Assembly (NCBI GenBank): GCA_022706685.1 | Contig: JAKJCA010000011.1 | Location: 1-58,383 of the forward strand | Source: Bacillota bacterium | GTDB taxonomy: Bacteria; Bacillota; Clostridia; Oscillospirales; Acutalibacteraceae | DNA: 58,383 bases | Reading direction: 5' to 3' | Shown here: positions 41,827 through 50,159 of the stretch, piece after piece | How the letters are laid out: each line of letters begins with the position of its first letter | Position numbering within the stretch: the stretch's first letter is position 1 | Notes under the pieces: model-generated | Databases searched by the model: none | Told to the model about the DNA's origin: nothing | The model's input: only the letters and a program-made list of their open reading frames with translations | Program-made: the position numbers and the translations under genes

Positions 41827-43083
41827 TCACTCGGGTTTGCTGACGTACTCTTCCACTTTCTCGTAATCCGCCGTCAGCCCGCGTTCCGCGTCGGTCTGTT
41901 CGCCGCCTTTGTCGGAGCGGAATGAGATTTTCAATAAGATGGGAGCGATGATGGTCGTGACAATGACGGTGACAATCAAAGGCCCGAAATAGATGGAGGA
42001 CATCAAGCCGGTTGAAGCGCCCATATTGGCGACGATGAGCGCCACCTCGCCGCGCGAGACCATGCCGCAGCCGACCTGCATCGCTTCCGCGTTGTTGAAC
42101 CGGCACATCTTCGCGCCCAGCCCGCAGCCGACGATTTTCGTCAAAATCGCGACGACCAGCAGGATAGCGGCAAACAGGATGATGGAGCCGCTCATTTTCG
42201 GCAAAACCACTTTCAGGCCGATGCTCGCGAAAAACATCGGGGAAAGGAACATATAGCTGAGCGTCTCGAACCTCGACGAGATGTAGGCCACCCGCTTGTT
42301 TTTGGAGATAATCAGCCCGGCGATGTAGGCGCCCGTAATGTCGGCCACGCCGAAATACTGCTCCGCGCAATACGACAGCAGCAGGCAGAAAAAGAAAGCG
42401 ATGATAATGAAACGCCGCATGTCCCTGGTGTAACGGTCGACGAATCTTCCGAACAAATGGTAGAAAATAACGCCCACCACGGCGGCAAAAATAAAAAACG
42501 CGGCGATTTTCAGCAGCACAAACCAAAGGTTCACGCTCGCGTCGGCGGCGCTGGTGATGACCGTCAGGGCGACGATACCGATGATATCGTCGATAATGGC
42601 CGCTCCGAGGATGGCGCTGCCCGCTTTGGTATTCAGTTTTCCCAGTTCCTTGAGCGTCTCGACCGATATGCTGACCGATGTTGCGGTCAGGATGACGCCG
42701 ATGAAAATGTTTTGCAGCATCAGGCTCGCCGTTGTGTCCGGAAGCATCTTGGTATTGAAGAAGTAAGCGGTCCCGAAGCCCCCAGCCATGGGCACGAGCA
42801 CGCCGATGAGCGCAATGATGAAAGACGCTTTGCCGGTCTTTTTCAACTCCGCAATGTCCGTTTCAAGCCCGGCGGTGAACATCAGCACAATGACGCCGAT
42901 TTCAGACGTTTTCGTGATGAAGTCCGTCTCTTTAATAAAATCCAGCAAGGCCGGGCCGAAGATCAGGCCGGCCAGCAGGGCGCCGACAACCTGAGGCATG
43001 TGGAACTTTTTGGTAATCAGGCCGAGCAGTTTGGTGGAGATTAAAATCACTGCCAGGTCAAGGAGAAAACTGTACGATTTCAT
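41827..43083 (-). CDS. CPA2-family cation/proton antiporter (Na+ or K+/H+)
   Basis: Monovalent cation/proton antiporter of 418 residues with about 12 membrane helices. The family ion-binding motif is the two aspartates in GAAIIDDIIG (about 155-164). ATSVSISVETL and GMVSRGEVALIVA are the other conserved helices. There is no C-terminal TrkA-N domain, only a 25-residue polar tail ending YVSKPE. Role: pH or sodium/potassium homeostasis. ACAGGA lies nine bases before the ATG. It has its own promoter (43155-43183). A collapsed copy of the same gene lies at 36653-36820, on the far side of the MarR-ABC operon. Confidence 0.9.
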   Translation of the reverse strand: MKSYSFLLDLAVILISTKLLGLITKKFHMPQVVGALLAGLIFGPALLDFIKETDFITKTSEIGVIVLMFTAGLETDIAELKKTGKASFIIALIGVLVPMAGGFGTAYFFNTKMLPDTTASLMLQNIFIGVILTATSVSISVETLKELGKLNTKAGSAILGAAIIDDIIGIVALTVITSAADASVNLWFVLLKIAAFFIFAAVVGVIFYHLFGRFVDRYTRDMRRFIIIAFFFCLLLSYCAEQYFGVADITGAYIAGLIISKNKRVAYISSRFETLSYMFLSPMFFASIGLKVVLPKMSGSIILFAAILLVVAILTKIVGCGLGAKMCRFNNAEAMQVGCGMVSRGEVALIVANMGASTGLMSSIYFGPLIVTVIVTTIIAPILLKISFRSDKGGEQTDAERGLTADYEKVEEYVSKPE

Positions 43084-43154
43084 GGAATCAAGTCCTGTGT
43101 TTCAGATAGCGCCGGCCGGCGCGAAAAAGCGGTTTTTCGAGAATACAAACGCAA

Positions 43155-43183
43155 ATATTAGTCCGACAGCCGTCAAATGTCAA
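43155..43183 (-). promoter_or_regulatory. Promoter of the antiporter gene
   Basis: TTGACA (43183-43178 on the minus strand), 17-bp spacer and TAATAT (43160-43155). The same arrangement survives in the relic at 36790-36818. Confidence 0.7.
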
Positions 43184-43195
43184 GGGCGCGGGGAC

Positions 43196-43244
43196 ATAAA
43201 ACGAGCGTTCTGTTTTGAAGTTTTCAAAACCCGCCCGTGCTCGT
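43196..43244 (-). terminator. Terminator of the MutS-like pair
   Basis: On the minus strand ACGAGC...GCTCGT encloses an inner GTTTTGAA/TTCAAAAC hairpin and is followed by TTTTATG. It separates the MutS-like genes from the antiporter. Confidence 0.7.
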
Positions 43245-43308
43245 CGTTCGCCGCAATTCATCGTCCGGTTTGCCGTTTCTCAAGCGCGCGTCTTGCCCGG
43301 GCCGGCGC

Positions 43309-44784
43309 TCATTTTGCCGTTGCGAAGATCTGCCGGTACAGGTCCTCGCCGTAGGCGGTCCGCAAAGGTTCGCCCGGTATGATTTTGAACGTGCGCTCGC
43401 CGTTTTCCAGCCGCTGGGCCCGCAAATACTGCGTCCTCCGGTCTTCAAGAAACGCCTCGGCAAAAACGTCCAAATGCGTTACCGAAAAAACTTCCACCCC
43501 GTTTTCAATCAGCGCCTGCGTGATTTGGCGGCATATCTCGGAGCCTTCGCGTTCGTTCGTCACGGCAAAAGACTCGTTGAACAGCATCAGGGCGCCGCTT
43601 TCCAGATGGTCCGCCAGCCGGCTCATCCGGAGAAGTTCTTCATCCAGCTTGCCGCTTTTCATGGCGGAGTCTTCTTCTTTTTTGAAATGTGTGAATATCA
43701 GCGGCCGGACAGGCGCGGCAAAGCTGCCTGCCCCGACGAACATGCCGCACTGCGCCATGAGCTGGGCCTGGCCTATACTCCGCAGGAATGTGGTTTTTCC
43801 GCCCTGATTGGCTCCGGTAATAATATAAAGGCGTTTATCCCCGGTATTCAGGTCGTTGCCGACGACTTTGCCGTTTTTTGTCAGCGCAAGGCTTATGTCG
43901 TAAAGTTCTTTCCAGTTGCGGCTGCTGCCGCTTTGGGGCAGCAGTTCGGGCATGCAAACGGGCATGTCGAGCCGGCGCAGCTGATCCGCCAGGTTGAGGC
44001 AGCCGACATAGAAGGCCAGCTCGCCCCTGAGTACGGCAAAGAAATCTTCCAGGTGTTCCGCGGCTTGTGCTAGCGCGTTTGTCGCTTCGTTGATGGCCCT
44101 GTCGCAGCGCCGCACGAGATCCGTCGCCCCGGCATCGTCGCGGGGGGCAATGGTATAAGACGGGGCAAAGCGCCAGCGCGTCCAAAACCCTTTTCGGTCG
44201 TTGCGGCGCAGGACATAACCGACGCCCTGCAAATGGCTGCCGAGTTTGGAACTGATCAGCATGCCTTTCGAGTCCCGCAAGCTCTCCAAATGGGAACGAA
44301 CCGTTTGAAAATAATCGTCATCCAATTCCCGCTGGAACATGGCGAGCAAACGGCGAAAGCCGTCCGACCGAAAACCCGGCAGCGACCGGTCGGCAACCAG
44401 ACGGAGTTCCCGCAGCATTTCGGTATATAACTTAACCAGATCGACAGCGTTTGAAAAAGTGCTGGAAAGATACATCGAGGAAAGCCACAGCCATGCCTTT
44501 TTTCTCTTTTTTTCCGTTTCGACGGTTATATCATACAGCTGCCTGACGGCGTCGGGATTTTGGAGAGCGTCTTTCAGGTTTTCCTGCCGGTAACGGATTT
44601 CATCAGCGGATTTCAGCGGGCTAAACAGGGCTGCGCGGCACATCGTTTTGATCGTTTCGTCTTTTTGGGCCATACAGGAAATAATCGGTTCCAGTTCCAA
44701 GTCGGCAACCAAATCGTCTTTTGCGTAATAGGTTTCGCCCTTCGCCGAAATGTTTTTGTCGCTGAACATCAGGAAGACTTTCAT
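43309..44784 (-). CDS. MutS-like P-loop ATPase (second of a pair)
   Basis: ATPase of the MutS superfamily, 491 residues. The C-terminal ATPase domain has Walker A GANQGGKTT (324-332), a THFKKEEDS segment and Walker B ALMLFNES (about 396-403). A helical lever-like region (about 60-280) precedes it. The mismatch-recognition domain and its Phe-x-Glu motif are absent, so canonical mismatch repair is unlikely. It shares a 4-bp ATGA overlap with the related upstream gene, which suggests an obligate heterodimer like eukaryotic MSH4/MSH5 or the MutS2 class. Its cellular role is unknown. The gene is followed by a terminator at 43196-43244. Confidence 0.82.
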   Translation of the reverse strand: MKVFLMFSDKNISAKGETYYAKDDLVADLELEPIISCMAQKDETIKTMCRAALFSPLKSADEIRYRQENLKDALQNPDAVRQLYDITVETEKKRKKAWLWLSSMYLSSTFSNAVDLVKLYTEMLRELRLVADRSLPGFRSDGFRRLLAMFQRELDDDYFQTVRSHLESLRDSKGMLISSKLGSHLQGVGYVLRRNDRKGFWTRWRFAPSYTIAPRDDAGATDLVRRCDRAINEATNALAQAAEHLEDFFAVLRGELAFYVGCLNLADQLRRLDMPVCMPELLPQSGSSRNWKELYDISLALTKNGKVVGNDLNTGDKRLYIITGANQGGKTTFLRSIGQAQLMAQCGMFVGAGSFAAPVRPLIFTHFKKEEDSAMKSGKLDEELLRMSRLADHLESGALMLFNESFAVTNEREGSEICRQITQALIENGVEVFSVTHLDVFAEAFLEDRRTQYLRAQRLENGERTFKIIPGEPLRTAYGEDLYRQIFATAK

Positions 44785-46328
44785 TTTTTCAGCCTCCTGC
44801 TGAGCAGCTCATACGTCAGGCCGTGTTTGCCGGCAATGTATATGGCGAACGCCAGCCCGTCGGGCGGTTTCCGGACGATTTTGAACGTCCGCTGCGTCAG
44901 GTCGTCTTTCTCGACCATGCTCATCATGCTGACCGTATTGGCCCCGTAATTGGCAATCTCGTCGAGAAAGGTGACGATCACCGCGGGCGCCTTCAGGGCC
45001 GTAAGCGCGTCCATCATGTAGCGGCCGAGGGTGACCGCGTCGTTAACCGTCGTGGAGGTGAAAATTTCATTGATGATAATAATGCTTTTTTCGGAGGCCC
45101 CGGAGAGCAAATCGCGCAGCCGCACGAGGTCGTCCTGAAGTTTGCCGTTGAGCGTGGAAATGTCTTCTTCTCTGCTGAAATGAGTGAATATATGGTCGAA
45201 AAGATACAGTTTCGCTTCGCGCCCGGGCACACATAGGCCCAGCGACGCGAGGTAGTGTGTCTGGCCGAACGCCCTGGCGAAGGTGGTTTTTCCTCCCTGG
45301 TTGGGGCCCGTCACCACGATAATCTGTTCGGGCTTTTTCAGCATGAAATCATTTTTCACCGTCTTCTCCAGCAGAAAGGCCGCGAGAGCGATATCGAATC
45401 CCTCCCGGTTATAAAGGTCATCCGGCGTTTCGCTGATTTCCGGATATTGAAAGGGAAGGCCGGCTGCCCGGAGCGGCCGGATATAATCGAGCCACGAAAG
45501 ATAAAACTGCACCTCGCGGGCAAAGCGGAAAAGCGTTTCATCGTCGAATCGGATATATTCTTTGCAGAAATCGTTGAGATCCGCGAAAGTATCGCGGTAA
45601 AGTCCGGCAACCATATTTAAAACAGCCGCTTCCACATGGGCGGCATAGCTTTCTTCGGGAAGGTTTTGCCGGTAGTCCTTCACGTCGCCCTGCCTGAATT
45701 TTTCAAAGGTCTTTATGATTTGTTCCGAGAGGTCGGGCTGGCCTTCCCGCTTCCGCACGCGGATGGTTCCGTTTTTAATCAGCATGCAGTACTCGACGGC
45801 GGAAAAATCGCCGCGCAGCCGCTCAACGCGGGAATAAAACTCCTTATATCTTTGCGAAGAGCATAAAGAAAGAATGTATTCCGAAAAGCCGCGCAGGCCT
45901 TCCGAGCGGAGAGTCATTCCCGCGAGTTGACCGGACAACGTTGAAACGGCATGGCAATACCGCTGCGCGTAATCCAGCATTCGCCCTTTTGCGAGGTAAT
46001 TGTTGTCCCCGTCACGGCCGGACGCCAGCGCTTTGCGGGTCAAATCCATACGGCGGCCCAAACTCCAAACTGTTTTGGCGAATTTCGCCACCATACCGCG
46101 CAACTCGTCATTTTCCAGTTCCCTCATAACGTCCTGGCGGTATGCGATGACCTGCGTGTTTTGCAGCGGCGTGTAAAACAAACTTTCCAAGCCGAAGTCT
46201 TTATTGGCTTTGAATATCGGCTCGAATACCTGCCCCAGGTTCAAATCCTTAAAGCATTCGGGTTCGTTTTCCTGCTGCGCCTGCCGGGAAAAGGCGGCGC
46301 TGTCTGGAAATAATACGCTGTAAAACAT
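44781..46328 (-). CDS. MutS-like P-loop ATPase (first of a pair)
   Basis: MutS-superfamily ATPase of 515 residues, paralogous to the next gene. Walker A is GPNQGGKTT (341-349), followed by THFSREEDIST, Walker B IIIINEIF (about 420) and the MutS-type TSTTVNDA dimer-switch region. The N-terminal 330 residues are helical with no mismatch-binding or connector domain; there is no Smr nuclease domain either. The ATG has AGGAGG just upstream. It overlaps the second ATPase gene by 4 bp and sits 89 bp after the Rex-like gene, so the three are likely co-transcribed. Function unknown; DNA-structure recognition is a guess from the family. Confidence 0.82.
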   Translation of the reverse strand: MFYSVLFPDSAAFSRQAQQENEPECFKDLNLGQVFEPIFKANKDFGLESLFYTPLQNTQVIAYRQDVMRELENDELRGMVAKFAKTVWSLGRRMDLTRKALASGRDGDNNYLAKGRMLDYAQRYCHAVSTLSGQLAGMTLRSEGLRGFSEYILSLCSSQRYKEFYSRVERLRGDFSAVEYCMLIKNGTIRVRKREGQPDLSEQIIKTFEKFRQGDVKDYRQNLPEESYAAHVEAAVLNMVAGLYRDTFADLNDFCKEYIRFDDETLFRFAREVQFYLSWLDYIRPLRAAGLPFQYPEISETPDDLYNREGFDIALAAFLLEKTVKNDFMLKKPEQIIVVTGPNQGGKTTFARAFGQTHYLASLGLCVPGREAKLYLFDHIFTHFSREEDISTLNGKLQDDLVRLRDLLSGASEKSIIIINEIFTSTTVNDAVTLGRYMMDALTALKAPAVIVTFLDEIANYGANTVSMMSMVEKDDLTQRTFKIVRKPPDGLAFAIYIAGKHGLTYELLSRRLKK

Positions 46329-46417
46329 AGGGACCTCCTTGAAAAGCGCGCAAGCGCGGGTTCTTGCGTTTTGCGGATGTTGCCGGCCCGTGTCCGTTTG
46401 CGAGCCTGCCTATCCGC

Positions 46418-47038
46418 TTAATACAATTTTGCGTGCTCGGCGAGACGCTTTAACGACAAAGACATATCCTCGTTGTGAATCAGCACGTGAGAGGGCGCTT
46501 TCAGGCGGACCGCGCTGAAATTCCATATCGCGACAATACCGCAGTTTACGAGGGAATCGCAGACCGCCTGCGCGCACCCGCCCGGCGTCGTAATAATCCC
46601 GATTTTCGCATTTAACTGCCGGCAAATCGTATCCAGTTTCTCTATATGGTAAACCGGTTTCCCGTAAGCGCCTTTCCTGATGACTTTTTCATTGATGTCA
46701 AAACCGGCCATGATATCCAGATGATACACCGAAAAGCCCGAATAACTCATCAGCGCCGAGCCGATTTTCCCGACCCCCACAAGCACCACCGTGTTGACCT
46801 TACCGGCTTGGGTGTACCGCGCGATGGCTGAATAAAGAGCGTCAAGGTTAATCTCCTCCACACGCTCCGAGCAAAGCAGCGTTTTCATATCCTGCCTGAC
46901 AAGCTTCGGCTCAAGGAGCAGGGCGGACGCTATATGCGCCGGTCGAACAACTGCCGTCCCTTGCGGCAGTTGACGCAGGCAGCACAGGTAAAGGTTCAAG
47001 CGCCGCTGCAAGCCGGAATCGAAAATCGCGTTGTCCAT
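46418..47038 (-). CDS. Rex-like redox-sensing repressor
   Basis: Member of the Rex family, 206 residues. The N-terminal helix-turn-helix segment (VRPAHIASALLLEPKLVRQDM) resembles Rex, but the following SYFGEFG-type motif, normally conserved, is missing. The Rossmann domain has VLVGVGKIGSALMSY (NADH-binding GxGxxG) and a typical FDINEKVIRKG. A C-terminal swapped helix is expected at LKRLAEHAKLY. ATG 47038 is chosen because the residues before it are unlike Rex; the ribosome site is weak (GGGAGG 12-13 bases upstream). Sensing of the NADH/NAD ratio is the family role. The adjacent MutS-like pair would be an unusual target. Confidence 0.78.
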   Translation of the reverse strand: MDNAIFDSGLQRRLNLYLCCLRQLPQGTAVVRPAHIASALLLEPKLVRQDMKTLLCSERVEEINLDALYSAIARYTQAGKVNTVVLVGVGKIGSALMSYSGFSVYHLDIMAGFDINEKVIRKGAYGKPVYHIEKLDTICRQLNAKIGIITTPGGCAQAVCDSLVNCGIVAIWNFSAVRLKAPSHVLIHNEDMSLSLKRLAEHAKLY

Positions 47039-47096
47039 ATTTCCCGCCAGCCTCCCGTCCCCTCCGGGCAGCCGCCCGTTTGAAACAAACAAAATA

Positions 47097-47136
47097 AAAG
47101 CCGATGATTATCCTCTTGCAGAGAAGTCATCAGCTT
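47097..47136 (-). terminator. Terminator upstream of rex-like gene
   Basis: On the minus strand AAAAAGCTGATGA pairs with TCATCGGCTTTT, with one mismatch, and is followed by ATTTTG. It could end transcripts from the 47.3-49.0 kb gene. On the plus strand it also ends in GCTTTTTAA. Confidence 0.65.
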
Positions 47137-47257
47137 TTTAAGCGGTTTCGGCAAATCCGTGGGAGAACTTCCTTCCCGCCGACATTATAACATCATTCGG
47201 TATGGTCTTTCAATCAGCATTGCGCATGGTCGGGGTTGGGGCGGCTTCACCGGTGCG

Positions 47258-47310
47258 GCCAAGCCGCCGAACGGCCGTGATATTTTGCGGCGGGCCGCAA
47301 AGCGGCAGAC
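47258..47310. repeat. GTGATAT hairpin repeat, short copy (R1)
   Basis: A GTGATAT word is followed by TTTGCGG-CGGG-CCGCAAA (7-bp stem, 47284-47301). The neighbouring GGCCGTGATAT keeps the spacing of the larger arrays at 51.7, 54.1 and 57.0 kb. It lies at the 3' side of the next minus-strand gene. The rest of the 47137-47322 gap shows no gene. Confidence 0.55.
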
Positions 47311-47322
47311 CAAGCGCGGCCG

Positions 47323-49032
47323 TTACTTCCAGGAAAACGGCGCGTGGCCGCCGGGCGTAAGGGCCAGCTCGAACACGCTCTCGCCGCCCGCCCGATACAA
47401 GCGTTCGATCTTCCCGCCGCCGTCGAGCCGGGTCAATTCGGCGGCGTCGCCCTTGATAAACACGCGCACCACCGTGCCATGCTCGAGGAAGCTTTGCAGC
47501 ACGAAGGTGCGGTTGTCATAGGGGAACAGCGCGACCTTCGCCTGCCCCTCGATGCGCACGGGCAGCGCGCGCGACAGGTGCATGCGGTATTTGTCCAGCA
47601 CCGTGTCCGGCAGCCAGTACAAATCGGCATAATCGTCGGGAATATTGATGAAATACGCCCGACCGCCGCCGTAGTTGTTGTGGGTCACCAGCGGGTTGGG
47701 CATGCTCTCGGAGAACATGGCGGCCTTGTAGTCGCAGTCGTTGAGCTTCCAGTCCGCGACGGGCATCCCGATTTCTTTGCCGGAATAGTTGTAGCGCACC
47801 GCCGTGTCCCAGCAGCCCTCGAACGCGCCGAAATAATTGCCGCGCATCACGGCGCCCGGCAGGCGTATCGCGGTGAACTCCTCCAGGCCGCGGTCCTGCA
47901 TCAGCCGTACAAAGCCCGCGGTAAAAGCGACGTCGCTGCCGGCTGTCAAATGTTTCCGCGCCAGCGCGAGCACGTCCGGGTCGCACGCCGACGACGCGGT
48001 CAGCAGCACCGTGCACGGCTCCTGCGGAAAGACGGCTACCGGGTCGCAGGGAACGCCGCACATACCCAGGAAGTCGTATACATTTCCCTCCCCGTCGCTG
48101 TGGTAAGGAATGTAGGTTTTCACGCCGGCGGGCCGCCCGAGCGAGCCGAGAAATGCGTCCATGCGCGACAGTTCGTGCCCGAGCAGAGGGATAAACTTGG
48201 TATCCTTCAGGCTGCCGTAACAGAAAAGCGTCAGTTCCTCCGGTTTGGCGAACAGCGTCAGGTACGCCTGCTCGACGAAGCTGTTGAGCGGATTGTCGCA
48301 CAGATAGGGGTCGAACCAGCCCCCGCGGTTGTTGTGCGGCGGGCACGACTGCAGCCAGCGGATCAGCGAATAGGACGTGTAGCGGGGATTGCGGAAAAAC
48401 GAATAGGTCGTATGGCGCGTTTCGGTGCCGGAATAGGTCGCGTCAAACATAAACGGCTGCGTTTCGGGGTTATACCCCAGGCGCTGGAAGGAGTGCATCC
48501 AGGTGGGGTATTTGATGGTGATTTTTACCTTCGGGTTCACCGCGCGCGCGGGCGCGATGATAAAATCGCGGCAGACCTCGGTCATTTTCCGCAGGCGGAA
48601 CTGTTCCCAGGTTTGCCCGCCCTTCGCCTCGCGGCAGGTGTCGCACGCGCAGTTGGTGCTGAGGAAATCGTCAATCATAATCTCGTCAAACTCGCCGGCC
48701 ATGCGTTCAAACAGCCGCCGCAATTCGTCGAGCTGCCCGGCGTCCGTGTAGCACATGGCACTCGCGATGTTGCCCTTGCCCGACCCGGCGTTGACCGTAG
48801 TGATACCCGTCGCCGTCTCGATGCCCGCGCGGTTGAAGAAATCCTTGACCCGCAGCAGCTTTTCCGAATCGACCGTATCGTCGCGGTAGGTTTCGATATA
48901 GACCTTGGACAGCTTCAGATGCTTTTGAAAAAAAGCGAGGTCTTGAAGAAACGCCGGGTAAGTATCCGGCAACTTCATCACATCCTGAACCGTGCAGTAA
49001 ATTGACAGTTTGAAGTTTTGGTATTGTTCCAT
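47323..49032 (-). CDS. Large conserved-looking protein, possible TIM-barrel glycosidase
   Basis: I do not recognise the family with certainty. The 569-residue product (from ATG 49032, GGGGGAG upstream) has no signal peptide. It begins with a barrel-like series of strands (KLSIYCTVQDV, KVYIETYRDD, EIMIDDFLSTNC). A CACDTC cysteine cluster is at about residues 129-134, and later YPTWMHSF and FDATYSGTETRH. The C-terminal half (from about 350) contains class I amidotransferase-like segments (TVLLTASSACD) and a final beta domain. This layout recalls GH42-like beta-galactosidases or uncharacterised GH-like proteins. The start is 28 codons downstream of the first possible. It seems to be monocistronic. 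Confidence 0.65.
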   Translation of the reverse strand: MEQYQNFKLSIYCTVQDVMKLPDTYPAFLQDLAFFQKHLKLSKVYIETYRDDTVDSEKLLRVKDFFNRAGIETATGITTVNAGSGKGNIASAMCYTDAGQLDELRRLFERMAGEFDEIMIDDFLSTNCACDTCREAKGGQTWEQFRLRKMTEVCRDFIIAPARAVNPKVKITIKYPTWMHSFQRLGYNPETQPFMFDATYSGTETRHTTYSFFRNPRYTSYSLIRWLQSCPPHNNRGGWFDPYLCDNPLNSFVEQAYLTLFAKPEELTLFCYGSLKDTKFIPLLGHELSRMDAFLGSLGRPAGVKTYIPYHSDGEGNVYDFLGMCGVPCDPVAVFPQEPCTVLLTASSACDPDVLALARKHLTAGSDVAFTAGFVRLMQDRGLEEFTAIRLPGAVMRGNYFGAFEGCWDTAVRYNYSGKEIGMPVADWKLNDCDYKAAMFSESMPNPLVTHNNYGGGRAYFINIPDDYADLYWLPDTVLDKYRMHLSRALPVRIEGQAKVALFPYDNRTFVLQSFLEHGTVVRVFIKGDAAELTRLDGGGKIERLYRAGGESVFELALTPGGHAPFSWK

Positions 49033-49078
49033 GGCTCCCCCGCCCCTCTTGCGTATGATCGCATACATCATAACATCT

Positions 49079-49200
49079 CCGCGGGCGTTTTTTAAGACGC
49101 CCGCGGAATATCGCATTTCGCCGAGCGAAATATATCACCATCCGCCGCGGCGGATGAACTCACACCGGCGAAGCCGGTATATCACGAAGTTTCGTACGTG
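49079..49200. repeat. GTGATAT hairpin array (R2)
   Basis: Read on the minus strand, four hairpins are separated by GTGATAT-like words: ACCGGC-GAA-GCCGGT (49164-49178), the perfect palindrome CATCCGCCGCGGCGGATG (49139-49156), ATTTCGC-CGA-GCGAAAT (49115-49131), and a 10-bp stem CCGCGGGCGT/ACGCCCGCGG (about 49079-49106). Each hairpin is 15-26 bp. No ORF crosses it. Confidence 0.75.
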
Positions 49201-49235
49201 TGTAATGCGGTTTTTGTAAGGAACGAGAATCCCCC

Positions 49236-49348
49236 TGTCGGTATAAACCGACATCCCCCTTTCGAAAGGGGGTATAGAATTAAGCGTAATTTTTAGCCTC
49301 CTTTCAAAAGGAGGGGGACCAAGACCAAATGCGGTCATTTGGTCTTGG
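49236..49348. repeat. Composite palindromic intergenic element
   Basis: Four nested hairpins lie in 113 bp: TGTCGGT-ATAA-ACCGACA (49236-49253), perfect CCCCCTTTCGAAAGGGGG (49255-49272), CCTCCTTTC/AAAAGGAGG (about 49297-49314), and CCAAGACCAAATG-CGGT-CATTTGGTCTTGG (49319-49348, 13-bp stem). Its layout resembles a palindromic repeat or MITE-like element. A broken piece of the last hairpin (CCAAGACC...CTTGG) recurs near 50166-50184. The 49349-49508 stretch has one more partial GTGATAT-type hairpin near 49395. Confidence 0.65.
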
Positions 49349-49508
49349 TGGAGAATTCTTAGGATTTGTCAAAAGACAGGGCTTGAATTTTCGGCGGATG
49401 ATATCACAACGACGAAGCCGGTATAGCACTGAGCCCCCGTACGCGAAGAACGCACTTTCTGTGTCAAATCACCTGCTCCTGACGCTTTTAAGACACAGCT
49501 GAAAAGGT

Positions 49509-50072
49509 TCAATCATCAAAATCATGAATGTAAATTACTGAATCCTGGGGATTATACTGAATATATGTAAAACTCCAGCATTTATCAAAAATGTCGCTTT
49601 CATTGAATTTAGAAGTGCATTTATTATAGATACAATAATATCCTGATTCCGATCTTATAACGCTTTTATTCAAATACCCTACACCATTTTCGATAATAAA
49701 TAAATGTTCCTTCATATCATCGCTCATATTTGTTACTTTTTCCCATCTGACATTGTCAGTTTCAACAATTTGTCGAAATCTCTCATTTTCTGAAGAATTT
49801 AGACCTATAACTGCAGCCGAAGTACCTTCACCAAACCACCAATCATGAGCATCCATGAATAAAATGTCCGTTGAATACTCATCTGATGGCAGATCAATGC
49901 CAACTTCGCCCGAAATATAATCTACATACCTAATACCCATTTTAACCGTGTTATAGTTTTGAAATACGTAAACAATTAGTTTGATGTTAATTATACAGGA
50001 AATCAGCAATAATATAGACAGTATAATGGTCATCCATTTGAATATAATTGTCATCCATTGGAATATTTTCAT
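49509..50072 (-). CDS. Small membrane-anchored protein, AT-rich, unknown
   Basis: Unrecognised protein of 187 residues. The first 40 residues contain a long hydrophobic helix (MTIILSILLLISCIINI-type core) that anchors it. The rest is an extracytoplasmic domain with many Asn, Ser, Tyr and Asp residues, such as DAHDWWFGEGTSA. AGGTGA lies nine bases before the ATG. The gene and its leader are markedly AT-rich compared with the rest of the window, with AAT/ATA/TTA codons, which indicates recent transfer from a lower-GC relative. It lies alone between repeat clusters, on the same strand as the Fic gene but without a shared transcript being evident. Confidence 0.65.
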   Translation of the reverse strand: MKIFQWMTIIFKWMTIILSILLLISCIINIKLIVYVFQNYNTVKMGIRYVDYISGEVGIDLPSDEYSTDILFMDAHDWWFGEGTSAAVIGLNSSENERFRQIVETDNVRWEKVTNMSDDMKEHLFIIENGVGYLNKSVIRSESGYYCIYNKCTSKFNESDIFDKCWSFTYIQYNPQDSVIYIHDFDD

Positions 50073-50159
50073 GTTAAGTATTCACCTCGCATAGATTATA
50101 AAATAATATCGATTGAATATCAATAATAATTTATTGTTATTCAATAAATATTTAAATGC

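Noticed and set aside
43224..43463. A 79-codon minus-strand frame at the end of the MutS-like gene
   Set aside because: It is an out-of-frame overlap with the real ATPase gene and crosses its terminator.
46948..46972. Perfect 9-bp stem (CAACTGCCG/CGGCAGTTG) inside the rex-like gene
   Set aside because: It lies within the coding region, with no U-run; coding constraint in GC-rich DNA explains it well enough.
47344..49005. A 553-codon plus-strand frame opposite the 569-residue protein gene
   Set aside because: Composition is typical of an antisense frame and it shows no domain; the minus-strand reading has better start and composition.
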